A stretch of 64,000 bases of DNA from contig JACKEC010000015.1 in the NCBI GenBank assembly GCA_020633195.1, positions 186,001-250,000 of the forward strand, written 5' to 3'. Each line of letters begins with the position of its first letter. Within the stretch, counting starts at the first letter, position 1. This document shows, one piece after another, positions 27,465-35,518 of this stretch. The stretch comes from Sandaracinaceae bacterium. Its GTDB lineage: Bacteria; Myxococcota_A; Polyangia; Polyangiales; Sandaracinaceae. Made by a program: the position numbers and the translations under genes. Under the pieces are notes generated by a model that saw only the letters and a list, made by a program, of their open reading frames with translations, searched no databases and had not been told where the DNA came from.

Positions 27465-27845
27465 GCGGCGAGTGAACCACAGCCTCGCGTGGCACGCACC
27501 GACACGCTCACCGGAGCCCTCCGCAAACCTTTCATAGAAGACCCTGCTTCGCGCGCGTAAAAGCCAGCCGCGGGTCCGGGAACGAGGCTTGCTGTGATCT
27601 CGGTATGGAGACGCCGGGATGCCTCGGACGCCCTCGAATCGGGATGAAATGGCTGCGTGCACGATTCGTACACCCGTGCTAGGGTCGGCCGTTGGCGTCG
27701 CTCGCGCACGGCTCTCGCCTCTCGCGACCTGCGGCCCCTCGTCCGAGGGGTGGTCCGAGATCGAGCGATCCGCGTGGGCCCGCGGCTTTTGCTTTGGCGC
27801 TCGGCCCATCGGGGATGGGGCTGCAGCGCTGGAAGGGGATTTGTC
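27465..27845. other. divergent intergenic region, aminopeptidase / rpoD
   Basis: About 380 bp. It holds the palindromic motif at 27657-27673, a possible extended -10 (TGCTAGGGT, 27678-27686) for rpoD and a purine-rich Shine-Dalgarno just before 27846. The rpoD frame stays open here from 27657, but the codons look unlike coding sequence. Confidence 0.45.
27657..27673. promoter_or_regulatory. near-perfect palindrome upstream of rpoD
   Basis: GTGCACGATTCGTACAC reads GTGyACGA-w-TCGTrCAC: 14 of 16 paired positions are symmetric around one central base. A related copy lies at 1937-1956. It sits just upstream of a candidate -10 (TAGGGT, 27681-27686), a suitable place for a repressor or activator. 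The regulator is unknown. Confidence 0.4.
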
Positions 27846-29645
27846 TTGAACAATCATCGGACGCGAGCGATGGCGGCGCTCGCCGAGGAGGGGTCCGAGC
27901 GCTTCACGCGTGACCGGGCGGACCTGAAGGCGACCGACGAGCTCGTCGACGCGCTCATCCAGGTGGCGCGCGGCGACGGATACGTGACCTTCGACGACGT
28001 CGCTCGAGCCTGCGGCACCGCGCCGCGCGTCGAGCGCGCCGTGAACCTCCTCCTCAAGCGGCTCCCCCTCGAAGGGATCGAGATCCGCGACGAGGCCGAC
28101 GTCCCGCATCGCCGGCGCGCCGAGCGCCCGAGCGTGATGCCGAGCGACGACGACCGGCTCAGCGATCGACCCGCGCCGAACTCGGCGCCCCCCGGGGTCG
28201 ATCCGATCCAGGCCTACCTCGGCAAGATGGGCAGCCTCTCGCTGCTCACGCGCGAGGGCGAGGTCGAGTTCGCGCGTCGCATCGAGAGCGGACGCCGCCG
28301 CATGCTCGACGCGCTCGCGCACTCGTCGATCCGGATGCCGGAGCTCACCGACCTCATCGAGCGCATCGAGGAGAGCGACATCCGGATCCGGGACGTGCTC
28401 GACGGGATGACGACGTCGACGCCCGACCAGGAGGCGGCGGCCGAGCCCGACGCGCTCCGCCTGCTGAAGCGCCTCAAGCGCCTCGAGAAGCAGAACCGCC
28501 GCATCCTCAAGGACCTCGAGGGCGACCGGAAGCTCGCGGCGAAGACCCGCCAGCGGCTCGAGGTCGAGCTCGAGGAGAACCGGGTCCAGCGCTTCGACGC
28601 GCTCCACGCGCTCGGCCTCCACGAGCGGCAGCTCGAGCGCATCACGTCGCGGCTGCGCGACTACGTGCACCGCCTCGAGAAGGCGGAGACGGAGCTCGCG
28701 GAGGCGGCCGCCGACGTGCGCGTGCGCAACCCCGACCACCTCGAGGAGCGGATGGCCGCGCTGCGGCCCACCAAGTCGGTCCCCCGCACCGCCATCCTCC
28801 GCGCGGAGCGCGCGGTGAAGGATCTCAACCGCGTGCGGCGCCAGGTCGAGGAGGACGCCGGTCGCCCCGTCGACGTCGTCCGATCGAACTACCGGCTCCT
28901 GCGCCGCGCGGAGGACGAGGTCGAGGCCGCGAAGGCCGAGATGGTCGAGGCGAACCTGCGCCTCGTGGTCTCGATCGCGAAGAAGTACATGAAGCGCGGC
29001 CTGCCGTTCCTGGACCTCATCCAGGAGGGCAACATCGGCCTGATGCGCGCGGTCGAGAAGTTCGACTACCGGCGCGGCTACAAGCTCTCGACCTACGCGT
29101 CGTGGTGGATCCGCCAGTCGATCGCGCGGGCCACCGCGGACCAGGCGCGGACCATCCGGCTGCCGGTGCACGCGTTCGAGCGGCTCAACAAGATGGTCCG
29201 CGTGACCCGCGAGCTGATGGGGCAGCTCGGCCGCGAGCCGACGCCCGAAGAGCTCGCCAAGACGATGCAGATGCCGGTCAAGAAGGTCCGCGATCTGCTC
29301 GCGATCAGCCGCGACGCGATCAGCCTCGAGACGCCGGTCGGCAACGACGGCAGCGGGCAGCTCGCCGACTTCATCGAGGACGAGGGCGCCGCCAGCCCGA
29401 TGGACGGCGTGGTGAACGACGACCTCGAGCAGAACGTGATGCGCGCGCTCTCCGTGCTCACCCCGCGCGAGGAGAAGATCCTCCGCATGCGCTTCGGCAT
29501 CGGCTCGACCGACGTCCACACCCTCGCCGAGGTCGGCGAGGTGTTCGGCGTCAGCCGCGAGCGCATCCGCCAGATCGAGGCGCTCGCGCTGCGCAAGCTG
29601 CGCCAGAGCGGCAGCGAAGGCGCCCTCCGCTCGTTCGTCGACTGA
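27846..29645 (+). CDS. rpoD: RNA polymerase primary sigma factor (RpoD / sigma-70)
   Basis: 599 residues from a TTG preceded by GGAAGGGG; an ATG at 27870 is the alternative. Region 1.2 is DPIQAYLGKMGSLSLLTREGE. A long, charged non-conserved insert of predicted helices (about 150-360) follows. Region 2 has EANLRLVVSIAKKYMKRG, FLDLIQEGNIGLMRAVEKF and STYASWWIRQSIARA. Region 3 follows, and region 4 has LTPREEKILRMRFGIG plus the helix-turn-helix VFGVSRERIRQIEALALRKL. This is the full set for the housekeeping sigma factor, which directs polymerase to -35/-10 promoters. Confidence 0.96.
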   Translation: MNNHRTRAMAALAEEGSERFTRDRADLKATDELVDALIQVARGDGYVTFDDVARACGTAPRVERAVNLLLKRLPLEGIEIRDEADVPHRRRAERPSVMPSDDDRLSDRPAPNSAPPGVDPIQAYLGKMGSLSLLTREGEVEFARRIESGRRRMLDALAHSSIRMPELTDLIERIEESDIRIRDVLDGMTTSTPDQEAAAEPDALRLLKRLKRLEKQNRRILKDLEGDRKLAAKTRQRLEVELEENRVQRFDALHALGLHERQLERITSRLRDYVHRLEKAETELAEAAADVRVRNPDHLEERMAALRPTKSVPRTAILRAERAVKDLNRVRRQVEEDAGRPVDVVRSNYRLLRRAEDEVEAAKAEMVEANLRLVVSIAKKYMKRGLPFLDLIQEGNIGLMRAVEKFDYRRGYKLSTYASWWIRQSIARATADQARTIRLPVHAFERLNKMVRVTRELMGQLGREPTPEELAKTMQMPVKKVRDLLAISRDAISLETPVGNDGSGQLADFIEDEGAASPMDGVVNDDLEQNVMRALSVLTPREEKILRMRFGIGSTDVHTLAEVGEVFGVSRERIRQIEALALRKLRQSGSEGALRSFVD

Positions 29646-31387
29646 GGGGCGCCACGCTCCGCAGCTGGCGCCCCTGCTTGTTCGGTCTGCTCGCGCTCGC
29701 GTCGGGCTGCTCGGAGACCGCGCCGCCCCTCGTCGAGGTCACCGTCTCGGGCGCGCGCGCCTGGCGCTCGGAGACCTTCGCCGGGTGCGTCCTCGCGTCG
29801 CCGCTGTCGACGGTGGTCGACGGGGCGCCCTCGGTCGTGGTGGCGACCGGCGACGGCCGCGTCGCGCGGCTCGATCCCGACACCGGCGAGACCCGCGCGA
29901 GCCTCTCGCTGCCTCACGCCGACGGGCAGCTCGCGCACGTGATCGCGACCCCCGCGCTCGTGGCGCCCGACCGCCTCGTGGTCGCCTATCAGGAGGTGCT
30001 CGCGACCGCGTCGGATCCTGCGGCGGGGCCTCGCAGCGCGCACCGCGTGGTCGTCGTCGACCTCGCGAGGATGGCGCTCGACCCCGCGTTCGAGCCCGTG
30101 ACGATCGAGGGCTCCGCGCCCGCCGTCGTCGGCGACGGGGCGATCGACTTCCTCACGAGCAACGCCCTGTCGCGCTCGCGCCTCGTGTACGCGCCGTCCC
30201 CCGCGGGCCTCGGCCACGTGTACGTCTCCTTCGGCAACGCGCGCGACATCCAGCCCTGGCACGGCTGGGTCTTCGAGCTCGACCTCGATCGGTGGTCGAC
30301 GGCGCCGATCTCGGCGGTGCTCCTCACCACGCCCGAGGCCGACTGCGGGCCCGCCGGGGTGTCGGGGGATCGCGACATGGTGTGCGGCGGCGGCGTGTGG
30401 TCGCCGGCGGGTCCGCTGCTCGTCCCGGCGCGTGACGGAGGCGAGCCCGACCTGATCGTGCCGACGGGGAATGGCCACCTCGACCTCGAGCGCGGGCTCT
30501 TCGCGAACACGCTGATGCGCGTGCGCCGGCCCGGGCTGGCGTTCGATCCCGGGTGCGACCCGGCGCGGTGCGCGGGGGTCGATCCCGTCGCGCCGTCCGA
30601 GGCGTGCCTCGAATCCTGCGAGAGCCTCTTCGTGCCGCGGCTCCGCGCGACCGACCCGCCGCTCGACACGCCGGGGTGCGAGGCGCTCTCGCTCCTCGAG
30701 TGCTACGCGGCCCACGACCTCGATCTCGGCGCGGGCTCCCCGGCGCTGGTCTCGCTCGACGGTGGCCTCCGCGTGCTCGCGCTGCCCGCGAAGGACGGCG
30801 CCGTGTACCTGCTCGACGCCGACCACCTCGGCACGCTCTACGACCGTCACCCGATCAACCACGGCTGCGGCTACGGCATGGTGCGGTGCGACGCGGACTG
30901 GGCGGGGACGATGGTCACCCAGCCGGTCGTCACCACGGACCTCGACGGAGCGCCCCTCGTCGTCGTCGCGACGTTCATGCCCGACGAGGCGAACGACGCT
31001 GGCCTCGTCGCGCTGCGCGTCGTGATGGAGGGCGGCGCGCCGCGCCTCGAGCGCGCCTGGGAGTTTCCCCGCTTCGGCACGGAGGAGGCGGGCCAGCGGT
31101 TCCGCAAGCACCCGAGCGGCGTGGCGCTGGCCACCGTCGGCGGCGTCGAGCACGCGGTGGTCGTCGAGCAGGGCACGCGCGGCGGGGCGCAAGGTGTCTT
31201 GCACGTCGTCCGCGTCCGGGACGGCGCCCAGGCGTTGGCCGCGAGCCTCGAGGGGCCCGGCCAGCGATACGGCGTCCCGCTGATCCTCGCGGCCCCGGAC
31301 CGCGCGCGGGCGATCGTCGCGAGCTGTGAGGACGGCAACGCGGGGCCGGGGCACCTCGAGGCGTGGGACCTCTCCGCCGCCCCGTGA
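29642..31387 (+). CDS. hypothetical lipoprotein, beta-propeller-like
   Basis: About 581 residues if it starts at CTG 29642, which overlaps the rpoD stop. There is no ATG, GTG or TTG that keeps the signal peptide (RGATLRSWRPCLFGLLALASGC, lipobox ASGC); TTG 29678 would leave only a stub. The body has repeated blocks such as VVVATGDGRVARLDPDTGE, GSPALVSLDGGLRVLALPAKDGAVYLLDADHLGTLYD and VVVEQGTRGG that resemble PQQ-like propeller blades, plus several Cys pairs. Secreted and lipid-anchored; function unknown. It may be cotranscribed with rpoD. Confidence 0.7.
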   Translation: MRGATLRSWRPCLFGLLALASGCSETAPPLVEVTVSGARAWRSETFAGCVLASPLSTVVDGAPSVVVATGDGRVARLDPDTGETRASLSLPHADGQLAHVIATPALVAPDRLVVAYQEVLATASDPAAGPRSAHRVVVVDLARMALDPAFEPVTIEGSAPAVVGDGAIDFLTSNALSRSRLVYAPSPAGLGHVYVSFGNARDIQPWHGWVFELDLDRWSTAPISAVLLTTPEADCGPAGVSGDRDMVCGGGVWSPAGPLLVPARDGGEPDLIVPTGNGHLDLERGLFANTLMRVRRPGLAFDPGCDPARCAGVDPVAPSEACLESCESLFVPRLRATDPPLDTPGCEALSLLECYAAHDLDLGAGSPALVSLDGGLRVLALPAKDGAVYLLDADHLGTLYDRHPINHGCGYGMVRCDADWAGTMVTQPVVTTDLDGAPLVVVATFMPDEANDAGLVALRVVMEGGAPRLERAWEFPRFGTEEAGQRFRKHPSGVALATVGGVEHAVVVEQGTRGGAQGVLHVVRVRDGAQALAASLEGPGQRYGVPLILAAPDRARAIVASCEDGNAGPGHLEAWDLSAAP

Positions 31388-31400
31388 AGCTGCGCCGGCG

Positions 31401-31406
31401 TATCCT
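31401..31406 (+). promoter_or_regulatory. TATCCT -10-like element, 6 nt before start
   Basis: TATCCT lies 6 nt before the ATG at 31413 with no Shine-Dalgarno, matching the leaderless pattern. No clear -35. Confidence 0.45.
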
Positions 31407-31412
31407 GTGAGC

Positions 31413-33518
31413 ATGCGGTGGCCCTCGGTCTGGGCAGGTCTCGCGCTGCTCGCGTGCGCGGACCCGTCGCCGCCCGACGCGGGCACGAGCGCCGGCACGG
31501 ACGCGGGCGTCACGGGCGCGGTGGCGGTGTTCGATCTCGATCGCCTCGCGACCGGCGAGCTCCTGAGCGTGCCGTTCCCGAGCGACCTCTACCGCGACGC
31601 CGACGGGACCGTCTCGATCGGGGCGGTGCCCGGCGTCCGCGACCGCGAGGCCTTCGCGTCGATCCGGCGGCTCGCCGCGCTGCGCGGGGGCTTCTGCACG
31701 ACGTGCGCGGCGCACTTCGCGATCGAGGGGGCGCTCGAGGCGGTGCCCGCGTCGACCGACGGGAGCCTCGACGACGCGGCGCTCCTCGTCGACCTCGAGC
31801 CGGGCGCGGCGCTCCCGCTCCGGCTGCACTACGGACAGGGCGAGCTCGCGCTCCGACCGGCGCCCGGGATCGTGCTCGCGCGCGACCACCGCTACGTGGC
31901 CGTCCTCACGGACGCGCTCCGCGCGGCGGACGGAACGCCGCTGCGCCCGTCGGCCGACTTCCTCGCGCTGCGAGACGCCGGCGGGGACGGAGTGATCGCG
32001 GACGCGCTCGACGCGCTCGACGCGATCGGCGTCCCGTGGGATCGCGTGGTCGCGCTCGCGCCCTTCACCACCGGCGACCCGACGAGCGACCTGCGGCGCG
32101 CCCGGGCGCTCGTCGCCGAGGGCGCGCCGCCCTCGATCACCGTGGACCGCGTGCTCGACGCGGCGGCCCTCGACGAGCTGCTCGGCGTCCCGGCGACGAC
32201 CGGCCCGGGGATCGACGCGGCGCCGCGCGCGGGGAGCGAGGGGACGCGGGCGATCGCGCACGAGACGACGCTCGTGGCGGTCACCGGGACGTTCGACGCG
32301 CCGCGCCTGGTGGAGGGCGTGGGGGTCGAGGTCGGGGTGCCTCGCCGCGACGCGACGGGCGCGCTCGTCGCGGGCCCTCGTGAGGCGGTGCCGTTCGTGT
32401 TGCTGGTGCCCGCCGGCGCGGACCTCGCGCGGCTGCCCGTGGTGCTGTCGCTCCACGGCTTCAACGCGAGCCGGGTGACCGGCTTCGCGCTCACCGACAC
32501 CGCGGGGCGCGCGGGCGCGGCGGTCCTCGCGATCGACCACTACCAGCACGGCGAGCGCGCCGCGTCGGCGCGGGACGAGCTGCACGCGATGCGCGGCGAG
32601 CTCGCGGGGCCGGACGGCTTCGCGGAGACCTCGCCGCTCGACGTCTCCGCGCGCGTCTTCGGCTACAGCGGCGTCGCGCGTGGCGCGGAGCTCTCGGCCG
32701 ACTACTCGCTCGCCTCGCTCCTGCAGTTCGCGTCCGACGCGATGGCGGCGCTGCGCGTCCTGCGTGAAGGCGACGCCTCGCCGCTCCGGGACGCCTCGGC
32801 CGAGCTCGCGACGCTCGCCTTCGACCCCGACCGCCTCTTCGTGGTCGGCAACTCCCTCGGCGCCGAGATCACGACGCTCGTGCTCGCCGTCGACCCCGAC
32901 GTCGCCGGCGCAGTCTTGAACGTCTGGCCGGGGGGCATCGTCGACAACCTCGCCGACTCGCCCGAGTTCCGCCCCATCGTCGAGTCGCTCTTCGCGCCGC
33001 CGCTGGGCCTCGACGGCCCCTTCGACGAGCCCGCGCGCGGCTTGTCGTTCGATCTGGTCGTGGACCTCTACCGCTACGCGCTCGAGCCCGCGGACCCGCT
33101 CGCGATGGCGCCCCACCTCGCGCGGGATCCCCTCGGGACGGGCGCGCTCCCCGACCTGCTCGTGCAGCTCGGCGAGCTCGACGAGGTCGCCGCGCCGGTG
33201 GCGAGCGAGGCGGCGGTCGCGGCGGCCGGCGTCCCGTGCGCCTCGCCCCTGCGCTTCGCCGTCACCGACGAGGTCGCGCTGCCCGTCACCGCCAACCTCG
33301 CCGGGCGCACCGTCGTGTGCGTCCGCTATCCGGGCGGCGGGCACGGGATGATGGAGCTGCGCACCCAGGAGTCCCGCTACGAGCCGCCGGCCGTGCCCCC
33401 CTTCATGCGACGACCGTCGCCGCTCCCGGTGACCAACCCCATCGACGCGATCCACGCCCACATCGAGCAGCTCCTGAGCACCCGGACCGCCGCGACCCGC
33501 GCGACGATCGGCGAGTAG
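31413..33518 (+). CDS. alpha/beta-hydrolase-fold lipoprotein
   Basis: 701 residues. The signal peptide MRWPSVWAGLALLAC gives a lipobox at Cys15. Residues 35-330 look like a beta-rich N-terminal domain (VPFPSDLYRDADG, an Ig-like/lipase-associated start). From about 340 there is a hydrolase fold: VVLSLHGFNASR (oxyanion strand), AIDHYQHGERA, the nucleophile elbow VVGNSLGAE (GxSxG with Ser), and a possible catalytic His in GGGHGMME. Similar large myxobacterial lipoproteins are annotated as esterases or lipases. Substrate unknown. Confidence 0.78.
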   Translation: MRWPSVWAGLALLACADPSPPDAGTSAGTDAGVTGAVAVFDLDRLATGELLSVPFPSDLYRDADGTVSIGAVPGVRDREAFASIRRLAALRGGFCTTCAAHFAIEGALEAVPASTDGSLDDAALLVDLEPGAALPLRLHYGQGELALRPAPGIVLARDHRYVAVLTDALRAADGTPLRPSADFLALRDAGGDGVIADALDALDAIGVPWDRVVALAPFTTGDPTSDLRRARALVAEGAPPSITVDRVLDAAALDELLGVPATTGPGIDAAPRAGSEGTRAIAHETTLVAVTGTFDAPRLVEGVGVEVGVPRRDATGALVAGPREAVPFVLLVPAGADLARLPVVLSLHGFNASRVTGFALTDTAGRAGAAVLAIDHYQHGERAASARDELHAMRGELAGPDGFAETSPLDVSARVFGYSGVARGAELSADYSLASLLQFASDAMAALRVLREGDASPLRDASAELATLAFDPDRLFVVGNSLGAEITTLVLAVDPDVAGAVLNVWPGGIVDNLADSPEFRPIVESLFAPPLGLDGPFDEPARGLSFDLVVDLYRYALEPADPLAMAPHLARDPLGTGALPDLLVQLGELDEVAAPVASEAAVAAAGVPCASPLRFAVTDEVALPVTANLAGRTVVCVRYPGGGHGMMELRTQESRYEPPAVPPFMRRPSPLPVTNPIDAIHAHIEQLLSTRTAATRATIGE

Positions 33519-33559
33519 CCGCCCCCTTCGCGGGCAGACTCGACGTTTGGAAACGGTGA

Positions 33560-33565
33560 TAGGCT
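33560..33565 (+). promoter_or_regulatory. TAGGCT -10-like element, 8 nt before start
   Basis: TAGGCT lies 8 nt before the GTG at 33574, with no Shine-Dalgarno. Confidence 0.45.
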
Positions 33566-33573
33566 GATCCCTC

Positions 33574-34905
33574 GTGAGGGCGGGTAGCCAGGCCGCGGTC
33601 GAGCGCGAGGTCATGGACGTCGCGCGCGCGCTTCACCGGCGCGGGTCCGTCGCCGAGAGCGTGGCGCTCCTCCGCGCCGCGGTCTGTCGAGACGGCGGCC
33701 AGGCGGCGACCCGGCTGCTGCTCGACCAAGCCCTCGCCGGCGCCGAGGTCGGCGCTCCCTCCGCGACGGTCGAGCTCGGCTACGGGCTCGTGGACGGCTG
33801 GATCCGGCGCGGGATGCTGGTGGAGGCGCTCGCGCTGCTGAGCGGGACCTCGCTCGGGTCGCGGGACAAGGGCCGCGAGTGGGCGACGCTGCTCGGGGAG
33901 CTCCTCGCGCCGGTCCCCGTCGACGCGGAGGACTCGCTCCGGCAGGCGTATCGGCAGCTGATGACGGGCGGCGCGTCGGTCGCGCTCACGCTCCTCGACG
34001 AGCGGGATCGCAAGTCTCCCGCGCTGCCCGCGTGGGCGCGGCGGCGGCTCGAGGTGCTGCGCTGGCTCCTCCTCGACAACGCGGAGGTCCTCGAGGATCG
34101 GATCGACTCGAGCGACGTGCTCGCTCCGTCGGAGCTGGCCGCGGCGCTCGGCGCGCTCAAGCGAAAGGGGCTGCTCGTCGGTCTCGCCACGATGAAGGAG
34201 TTCGCCGAGCAGCACCCCGACCACGGGGACGCGCAGCGGGTGCTCGACGCGCTCGAGACGCTGGTCGCCAACCTCGAAGAGGAGGCGAGCCGCATCGGCT
34301 CGTCGAACCAGACGATGCCGATGGTCGGGCACGTCGCCGCGATGATGCAGCTGCGCATGGGCAACCTGCAGGACGCGGTGCCCATGTACGAGAAGCTCAT
34401 CCGGACCAAGGACGACGAGCGGGCGCGGGTGCTGCTCGGCGAGGTCGAGCTGCTCCTGAGGGTGCTCGACGGCCAGCCCCTCGACGAGCCCGACGAGCTC
34501 GCCGGCGAGAGCACGCAGATGCGCCAGAGCGATCCGTTCGGCGACGAGCCGACGGTCGACGACTACCCCGGGGGCGGCGGCGCGACGATGGAGATCCGGT
34601 TGCCGGAGTGGCCCGAGGAGGCGTCGGTCGAGGAGTCCGGGAAGATCGCGGTCGGCGAGCTGAGCGGCCTCGACGCCATCGAGGGGGGCGCGACGACGCA
34701 GCAGCCCTCCGCGGATCAGCACGCCGAGCGGCTCGTCGCGCAGGGGCGCCTCGAGGAGGCGCAGCAGATCTACCTCGGCCTGCTCGAGGTCTGGCCGGAT
34801 CGCGAGGAGTGGGTGCAGCGCGCCGAGGAGCTCGGGCGGATGTGCGCCGAGCGCAGGGCGGCGACGGGGGGCGTGCTCGTGCGCGTCATCCTCCCGGTGA
34901 AGTGA
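33574..34905 (+). CDS. TPR-like helical repeat protein
   Basis: 443 residues from a GTG, cytosolic. Paired helices fit TPR/SEL1-like repeats, for example VAESVALLRAAVCRDGG, MLVEALALLSGTSLG, MGNLQDAVPMYEKLI and GRLEEAQQIYLGLLEVWPD (a clear TPR near residue 395). Between about 310 and 380 is an acidic, likely disordered linker with TQMRQSDPF and EPTVDDYPGG, which could be a phosphorylation target of the neighbouring Ser/Thr kinases. A receiver-domain gene starts 12 bp downstream, so the two probably act together. Precise role unknown. Confidence 0.72.
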   Translation: MRAGSQAAVEREVMDVARALHRRGSVAESVALLRAAVCRDGGQAATRLLLDQALAGAEVGAPSATVELGYGLVDGWIRRGMLVEALALLSGTSLGSRDKGREWATLLGELLAPVPVDAEDSLRQAYRQLMTGGASVALTLLDERDRKSPALPAWARRRLEVLRWLLLDNAEVLEDRIDSSDVLAPSELAAALGALKRKGLLVGLATMKEFAEQHPDHGDAQRVLDALETLVANLEEEASRIGSSNQTMPMVGHVAAMMQLRMGNLQDAVPMYEKLIRTKDDERARVLLGEVELLLRVLDGQPLDEPDELAGESTQMRQSDPFGDEPTVDDYPGGGGATMEIRLPEWPEEASVEESGKIAVGELSGLDAIEGGATTQQPSADQHAERLVAQGRLEEAQQIYLGLLEVWPDREEWVQRAEELGRMCAERRAATGGVLVRVILPVK

Positions 34906-34917
34906 CGCGGTGACGGG

Positions 34918-35406
34918 ATGAGCGAAGCGGTCACGCGACCCCCCGCGCCGGGGTGGACCCCCCCGCCCTCGACCGAGGCCGACGGACGCGCGCTCGTGCT
35001 GTACGTCGACGTCGACGACGACAGCTTCACCGAGACGAGCGAGCGGCTTCGAAGGGCCTACAAGCTCGTGCGCGCGCAGAAGGACCGCGACGCCTGCGAG
35101 GCGATCCGCGAGCACCACGAGGACCTCGTCGCGGTGCTGCTCGACGTCGACATGCCCGGCTCGATCCTCGACGGGATCCTGCTCACCCGCATCCTGCGCG
35201 GCCGCGTGCCCGCGATGGGCGTCCCGCCGTTCGCGCGCAACCTCCCCGATCTCGACGTCCCCATCGTGCTCGTGACGAGCCGCGCCGAGAGCTACGCCAA
35301 CGAGGACATGCGTCGCTACGGCGGGGATCGCCTGATGCAGAAGCCCGTCGAGATCCACAAGCTCACGCTCGCGCTGGCCGACTGGCACCTCGCCCGCGAG
35401 GTGTGA
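34918..35406 (+). CDS. response-regulator receiver domain protein
   Basis: 162 residues. After an N-terminal Pro-rich lead (1-25) comes one CheY-like receiver. Its acidic pocket is in LVLYVDVDDDSF, the phospho-acceptor Asp in VLLDVDMPGS, the Thr/Ser switch in VLVTSR and the conserved Lys in MQKPVEIHK. The insert ARNLPDLDVP between beta4 and beta5 is longer than usual. There is no output domain and no histidine kinase nearby. Probably cotranscribed with the TPR protein 12 bp upstream, which may be its partner. Confidence 0.85.
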   Translation: MSEAVTRPPAPGWTPPPSTEADGRALVLYVDVDDDSFTETSERLRRAYKLVRAQKDRDACEAIREHHEDLVAVLLDVDMPGSILDGILLTRILRGRVPAMGVPPFARNLPDLDVPIVLVTSRAESYANEDMRRYGGDRLMQKPVEIHKLTLALADWHLAREV

Positions 35407-35433
35407 CGCTCAGAGAGTCAAGCTCTGTCGATC

Positions 35434-35450
35434 AATCGCCTTCGGCGATT
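35434..35450. terminator. hairpin 1 of three between convergent genes
   Basis: AATCGCC-TTC-GGCGATT, a perfect 7-bp stem, 28 bp beyond the receiver gene stop. Confidence 0.55.
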
Positions 35451-35458
35451 TCTCTCCG

Positions 35459-35478
35459 GCGAGGGGCAAGCCCCTCGC
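35459..35478. terminator. hairpin 2 of three between convergent genes
   Basis: GCGAGGGG-CAAG-CCCCTCGC, a perfect 8-bp GC-rich stem with a 4-nt loop. Confidence 0.6.
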
Positions 35479-35495
35479 GCTCCCCACTGAGATCC

Positions 35496-35517
35496 TCCGA
35501 CGCTTCGCGTCGTCGGA
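35496..35517. terminator. hairpin 3 of three between convergent genes
   Basis: TCCGACG pairs with CGTCGGA around an 8-nt loop, 2 bp from the stop of the convergent kinase gene. It probably terminates that gene on the minus strand. Confidence 0.55.
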
Positions 35518-35518
35518 C

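Noticed and set aside
26079..29519. A single minus-strand frame of 1146 codons
   Set aside because: Only the part up to 27464 is the M17 aminopeptidase. The rest is antisense to rpoD, whose regions 1.2 to 4 are unmistakable.
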